The notes under the pieces: model-generated
Database searches by the model: none
What the model was told of the DNA's origin: nothing
The model's input: only the letters and a program-made list of their open reading frames with translations
Origin: Spirochaetota bacterium
GTDB lineage: Bacteria > Spirochaetota > Spirochaetia > Treponematales > Rectinemataceae
Length of the DNA: 34,154 nucleotides
Assembly: GCA_026398595.1 (NCBI GenBank)
Contig: JAPLSO010000066.1
Location: 1 to 34,154 of the forward strand
Reading direction: 5' to 3'
Shown here: positions 30,777 to 34,154 of the stretch, piece after piece
Numbering within the stretch: position 1 is the stretch's first letter
Layout: each line of letters opens with the position of its first letter
Made by a program: the position numbers and the translations under genes

Positions 30777-32668
30777 ATGAAGGGTTGCATGGGTAAGGTG
30801 CTCGCCGTGGATCTCTCCACGGGTACGATCAAGGTCGAGACCATCGGTGATTCGGTCTACGAGCTCGTCCTCTCCGGCGTCGGTCTCGGCGCCTGGTACC
30901 TCTGCAGGAACATTCCCTCAGGCGCCGATCCCCTCGGCCCGGACAATATTCTCGGTTTCACGACAGGCATTCTCACAGGCACCGGGGCCGTCATGGCAGG
31001 CCGCTGGATGACGGTCTGCAAGTCCCCCCTCACGGGCGGCTGGGGCGACTCCAACTGCGGGGGCAGCCTCGCTATAGCCATCAAGCAGTGCGGCTACGAC
31101 GCCATCTTCATCAAGGGCATGGCTGCCGAACCTGTCTACCTCCAGGTCGACAACAAGGGCGCCACGATCCTCCCCGCCGGCGAGTACTGGGGTCTCGACG
31201 CCATCGAATCCGAAAAGCGACTCATTCGCCGTCATCGGCCCGGCCGGCGAAAAGCTTTCGCTGATATCGGGAATCTCGAACGACCTCGGCCGTTACGCGG
31301 CGCGCTCTGGTGTCGGCGCCGTCATGGGTTCCAAGAAACTAAAAGCCCTCGTCCTCAGCGGTTCCAGGCCCATCGCCTGCGGCCGGCCCGACGAAGTCAG
31401 GAGCTTGAGCCGAGCGTATTCGCGCAAGGTAAAATCGGCCAACTTTCCGAAGATCGTGCCGGGCGCCGCCCTGCCCCTCATGGGCAAGGCCATGGCGGCG
31501 ATGCGGAGTTCGGGCCCCATGCCGGGTCTCCTCACCACCATGCTCCTTCGACGCTGGGGCACGGTGATGAACAACACCCTCGCCGTCGGCAACGGCGACG
31601 CTCCCTTGAAGAACTGGGGCGGCTCCCGAGCCGACTACAATCATCCCTACTACTCCAAGCTCAACCCCGGCAAGGTTATCAAGCGCGAGGAGCGAAAATA
31701 CCACTGCTACTCCTGCGTCATCGGCTGCGGCGGTATCTGCGACATATCCGACCTTAAAGGCGGGGCATCCGGAAAAGATGGGACCTGGGACAAGAGCCAC
31801 AAGCCCGAGTACGAGACGGTCATGGTCTTCGGCGGCCTCCTCATGAACAAGAACCTGGACTCCATCTTCTATATAAATGAGCTTTTAAACCGGGCGGGCA
31901 TGGACTCCATCTCGGCGGGCGGCATCGTCGCCTTCGCTATAGAATGCTTCGAGGCGGGCATCCTGACGGTAAAGGACACCGACGGGATCCAGCTCTCCTG
32001 GGGCGACGCCAAAGCCATCATCGCCCTCCTTGAAAAGATGATAGCCCGGGAAGGCATCGGCGACCTTCTTGCCGACGGGGTGGCCGCCGCGGCCAAGAAG
32101 CTGGGAAAGGGTTCCGAGCGTTTCGCTGTCCACGCGGGAGGCCAGGAACTGCCCATGCATGACCCCAAGGTCGACCCCATGCTCGGCGTCACCTACTCGG
32201 CCGATCCCACGCCGGGAAGGCACACGACATCGGGCGACCTCTACTACTCCACCTCCTCGCTGTGGAAGTACGTCAGCTGGGCGCCGCCCCTCAAGTTCCG
32301 TCCCAAGACCGAGGCGCGCGAACCCACGGCACTACCGGCTCTTCGATTTCATCGACGCCGCGGCGGACTGGAATAAAAGCCCCGACGAACTCATGGAGAT
32401 AGGGAAACGTGTTCAGACGCTGCGCCAGCAGTTCAACGCCATCCAGGGTGTCGATCCCCGGACCTTCAGGATGCATGACAGGGCGTCCGGCGCCTTCCCC
32501 TTGAGGAGCGGACCCAGCAGGGGCGTCTCGCTCAAGACCGACGCGATGATTCCGCAGTATTGGGGAGCTTGGGGCTGGGATGAGACCACGGGGCTTCCCA
32601 AGGCCGAAACCCTCCACGCCCTCCGAATTGACGAGCTCCTCGCCGGGGAGGCTGAAAATGGCCGATAA
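30777..32668 (+). pseudogene. Aldehyde:ferredoxin oxidoreductase (AOR family), broken by two frame changes
   Basis: The tungstopterin enzyme family oxidises aldehydes to acids and reduces ferredoxin. The start is sound (AAGGAGG at 30762-30768, ATG at 30777; M-K-G-C-M-G-K-V-L-A-V-D-L-S). Frame one is AOR-like to about 31217 (D-A-I-E-S-E-K). The match then continues in another frame from about 31219 (D-S-F-A-V-I-G-P-A-G-E-K) to about 32325, and in a third frame from 32330 (H-Y-R-L-F-D-F-I-D-A-A) to the stop at 32668. Three iron-sulfur cysteines, C-Y-S-C-V-I-G-C, are encoded at 31705-31728. The usual fourth cysteine region (D/N-x-x-G-L-C), expected just before F-D-F-I-D-A-A, is absent. Both junctions look like small deletions; assembly error is the main alternative. 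Confidence 0.8.
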
Positions 32669-32873
32669 GCGACCCCAGTTCGACTACCGACACTGCATGG
32701 TCTGCCGAATTTGCCTCTACGCCTGTCCCTTCGGCTGCCTTGACGACACGAAGACCGGCATCGACAGCCACGGCAAGGCCTATCCGGCTCTCGCCCAGCC
32801 CGAGCGCTGCACGGGCTGTTCCCTCTGCGCCCGTTCCTGCCCCCTCGACGCCATCGCGATGAAAGCGGTCTGA
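32658..32873 (+). CDS. Two-cluster 4Fe-4S ferredoxin
   Basis: This 71-residue ferredoxin has two complete cluster motifs: C13-M-V-C16-R-I-C19-x3-C23-P, and C51-T-G-C54-S-L-C57-x3-C61-P. The spacing between them (27 residues) is normal for bacterial-type 2[4Fe-4S] proteins. ATG at 32658-32660 lies inside the last codons of the AOR gene (11-base overlap) with GGGGAG upstream, so it was made together with AOR and would be its electron acceptor. The gene itself is intact even though the AOR frame is broken. Confidence 0.92.
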   Translation: MADKRPQFDYRHCMVCRICLYACPFGCLDDTKTGIDSHGKAYPALAQPERCTGCSLCARSCPLDAIAMKAV

Positions 32874-32952
32874 GCCTGGCCTGACTTTGTTGGCTCGGTC
32901 CGGGACCGGCCGCAAGGGGCTTTCGCGTGAATCGACCCGCCATTTCCCTCGC

Positions 32953-32981
32953 TTGTTCCCGTGGCGGTCGATGTATATCAT
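32953..32981 (+). promoter_or_regulatory. Promoter placed for a leaderless transcript of the thioredoxin-like gene
   Basis: TTGTTC (32953-32958), 17 bases, TATCAT (32976-32981), then TGTCGCC and the ATG at 32989. The same -10, TATCAT, is used by the next gene at 33417. Confidence 0.55.
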
Positions 32982-32988
32982 TGTCGCC

Positions 32989-33339
32989 ATGCTCAGGAAA
33001 TTAACCGAAGCCGAATGCCGGGATGCCATAGCCGGAGGTGAGTTCCCGGATACAATCCGCGACTCCGCGCCGTATATTGCCGTCGTTCTCACGCAAAGCT
33101 GGTGCCCCCAGTGGACCTGGATGCGTTCCTGCCTCGACGAGATCAGCTTGGAGCCCGGCGTCGACATCTACTGGCTCGAATACGACAGGGAGCCATTTTT
33201 CGATGCCTTCATCGATTTCAAGGAGAATGTCCTGGGCGACAGCCTCATCCCCTACGTCAGGTATTACCGTCAGGGGGTCCTCGCCCATACGAGCAACTAC
33301 ATCGACAGGAGAGGATTTCTCCGCCTTCTGGAAGGCTGA
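32989..33339 (+). CDS. Thioredoxin-fold protein with a single-cysteine W-C-P-Q-W site
   Basis: This 116-residue protein has a thioredoxin-like order: a helix, then a strand I-A-V-V-L-T-Q-S-W-C-P-Q-W, an acidic strand V-D-I-Y-W-L-E-Y-D, and S-L-I-P-Y-V-R-Y-Y-R-Q-G near the usual cis-proline position (P present). The active site has C39 but W42 in place of the second cysteine; another cysteine lies at C48. It could act as a monothiol reductase or have lost redox function. ATG at 32989 is chosen because a promoter ends seven bases before it; an in-frame ATG at 32971 would lie inside that promoter. Related proteins are known to me only as uncharacterised. Confidence 0.75.
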   Translation: MLRKLTEAECRDAIAGGEFPDTIRDSAPYIAVVLTQSWCPQWTWMRSCLDEISLEPGVDIYWLEYDREPFFDAFIDFKENVLGDSLIPYVRYYRQGVLAHTSNYIDRRGFLRLLEG

Positions 33340-33346
33340 ACCTCCC

Positions 33347-33368
33347 CGCCGGAACGCGCCTTCCGGCG
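33347..33368 (+). terminator. Perfect hairpin after the thioredoxin-like gene
   Basis: Eight-bp arms CGCCGGAA (33347-33354) and TTCCGGCG (33361-33368) with a six-base loop lie seven bases after the stop, without a U-tract. Confidence 0.55.
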
Positions 33369-33393
33369 AATTCCCGCCGCGTCCAGTTTTCAC

Positions 33394-33422
33394 TTGCGCC
33401 CGTTAGGCGCCGCGTATATCAT
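33394..33422 (+). promoter_or_regulatory. Promoter of the second iron alcohol dehydrogenase gene
   Basis: TTGCGC (33394-33399), 17 bases, TATCAT (33417-33422). A leader of about 70 bases leads to GGAGG and the GTG at 33500, so this gene uses ordinary initiation. Confidence 0.55.
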
Positions 33423-33499
33423 TAAAATACGATTCACAGCCCGTCGATGCGGACTCCTGGCATGCGGTTTTTTCATCGCCTGCCGCCTTTGGAGGAAAA

Positions 33500-34154
33500 G
33501 TGAAGCATGTGGTCAAATGGGTCTTTTTCAATATCGCCGGCCGTGCACTCAACATCATACCCCAGAAAACTCCCACCCTGTTGACAGGCGCCGGAAGCAT
33601 CAAGTTCGTCCCGTCGGAACTCGGTACCCTTCACGCTAAAAAGCCCCTCGTAATCACGGATGCGGCCTTGGTTGCCGCAGGCGTCGCCGGGAAGCTGGAG
33701 GAAGTCCTTTCCGCGGCCGGCATTCCCTTTGCCCGCTTCGACGCTGTCCTGCCCGATCCCAGCTTTGAGATCTGCGAGGCAGGCCTGAGGCTCCTCAGGG
33801 CCGAGGGCTGCGATGCGGTGATCGCGCTGGGCGGCGGCTCGGTCATGGATGCCGGCAAGATCATCCGCATGGGCGCAACCCACGACAAGCCCCTCGAGAA
33901 ATTCGCCGGCCTCTTAAAATGCAGGAATGGCGGCCTGCCCTTCATCTGCCTGCCCACGACGGCCGGAACCGGAAGCGAAGCCACGGCCGCGGCCGTCATA
34001 ACCGACACCAAGCGGCACAGGAAGATCACCGTCCTCGACCCCAAGATTCCCCCCGACACGGCCATCCTCGACCCCCTCCTGACCCTCGGCCTTCCCGCGC
34101 ACATGACGGCAGCCACCGGCGCCGACGCCCTCACCCACGCCATCGAAGCCTTCA
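33500..34154 (+). CDS. Iron-containing alcohol dehydrogenase, 3' truncated by the window
   Basis: The first 218 codons are present. GTG at 33500-33502 follows GGAGG (33491-33495). The cofactor loop A-L-G-G-G-S-V-M-D-A-G-K lies at residues 109-120, then P-T-T-A-G-T-G-S-E at 152-160, and the first metal ligands D209 and H213 in G-A-D-A-L-T-H-A-I-E-A-F, the last residues visible. The T-G-S-E and D-A-L-T-H-A-I-E motifs place it in the FucO/AdhB/EutG branch, different from the YqhD-type enzyme at 7018-8190. It would reduce an aldehyde with NADH. Lactaldehyde is one possible substrate given the fuc genes, but the gene is 23 kb away from them. Confidence 0.9.
   Translation, partial: MKHVVKWVFFNIAGRALNIIPQKTPTLLTGAGSIKFVPSELGTLHAKKPLVITDAALVAAGVAGKLEEVLSAAGIPFARFDAVLPDPSFEICEAGLRLLRAEGCDAVIALGGGSVMDAGKIIRMGATHDKPLEKFAGLLKCRNGGLPFICLPTTAGTGSEATAAAVITDTKRHRKITVLDPKIPPDTAILDPLLTLGLPAHMTAATGADALTHAIEAF

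Noticed and set aside
31205-31230. Programmed ribosomal frameshift in the AOR gene
   Set aside because: No slippery heptamer followed by a stem was seen at either junction, two shifts would be needed, and sequence expected in the family is missing at the second, so deletion or assembly error is simpler.
1-34154. CRISPR arrays, tRNA or rRNA genes, insertion sequences
   Set aside because: No regularly spaced repeats, cloverleaf-like segments, rRNA stretches or transposase-like proteins were recognised on reading both strands. Short or divergent tRNAs could escape reading by eye; tRNAscan-SE would settle it.

Overview
The window reads as a high-GC, anaerobic, sugar-fermenting bacterium, most likely a free-living spirochaete. 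This taxonomic call is an inference. It rests on large beta-barrel outer-membrane proteins of a Wzi-like type, a lipoprotein with an L-Y-S-C lipobox, two complete ABC importers of the CUT2 sugar class, and ferredoxin, AOR and iron-alcohol-dehydrogenase genes. No rRNA, tRNA, CRISPR array or insertion sequence was recognised.

Layout. Positions 1-824 hold the end of a degraded defence-type locus: the C-terminus of a DUF499-like ATPase, then a ribosome binding site and start codon joined to only the last ~50 codons of a helicase or HsdR-like protein. From 849 to 5820 (minus strand) lie a PfkB sugar kinase and a ChvE-GguA/MmsA-GguB/MmsB type monosaccharide importer; an AraC-family regulator (6000-6881) diverges from the importer. 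An NADPH-type iron alcohol dehydrogenase follows (7018-8190). From 16260 down to 8278 (minus strand) runs one seven-gene operon: RbsA-, RbsC- and RbsB-like transporter, PfkB-type kinase, FucU mutarotase, LacI regulator and FucI isomerase. A near-palindromic operator sits just downstream of its promoter. Together these genes would import a fucose- or arabinose-like sugar, mutarotate it, isomerise it to the ketose and phosphorylate it. No aldolase is present in the window. A 327-bp gene-free stretch upstream of this operon contains four consecutive long hairpins. A Gfo/Idh/MocA dehydrogenase and an internally duplicated membrane protein follow.

Positions 18490-21521 form a compact zinc-uptake operon, znuA-znuC-znuB-zur, whose genes overlap by ATGA or nearly so. 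A perfect palindrome covers the -10/start region of znuA. Positions 21582-28176 hold a small PQ-loop-like membrane protein, three large outer-membrane beta-barrel genes (two of them paralogues), a purine-type phosphoribosyltransferase and an isolated ThiS/MoaD-like sulfur carrier. Positions 28280-30664 encode a polar amino-acid ABC importer. Positions 30777-32873 carry an aldehyde:ferredoxin oxidoreductase gene broken by two frame changes, plus its ferredoxin. A thioredoxin-fold protein and the first two thirds of another iron alcohol dehydrogenase end the window.

The most interesting cross-cutting signal is transcriptional. At least five genes (znuA, the phosphoribosyltransferase, the thioredoxin-like gene, the PQ-loop gene and the ThiS gene) have a TTG-type -35, a 17-18 bp spacer and a TAnnnT -10 placed only 6-7 bases before the ATG, with no usable Shine-Dalgarno. 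This is the layout of leaderless mRNAs. Other genes in the same window keep ordinary AGGAGG sites, so the two initiation modes appear to coexist.
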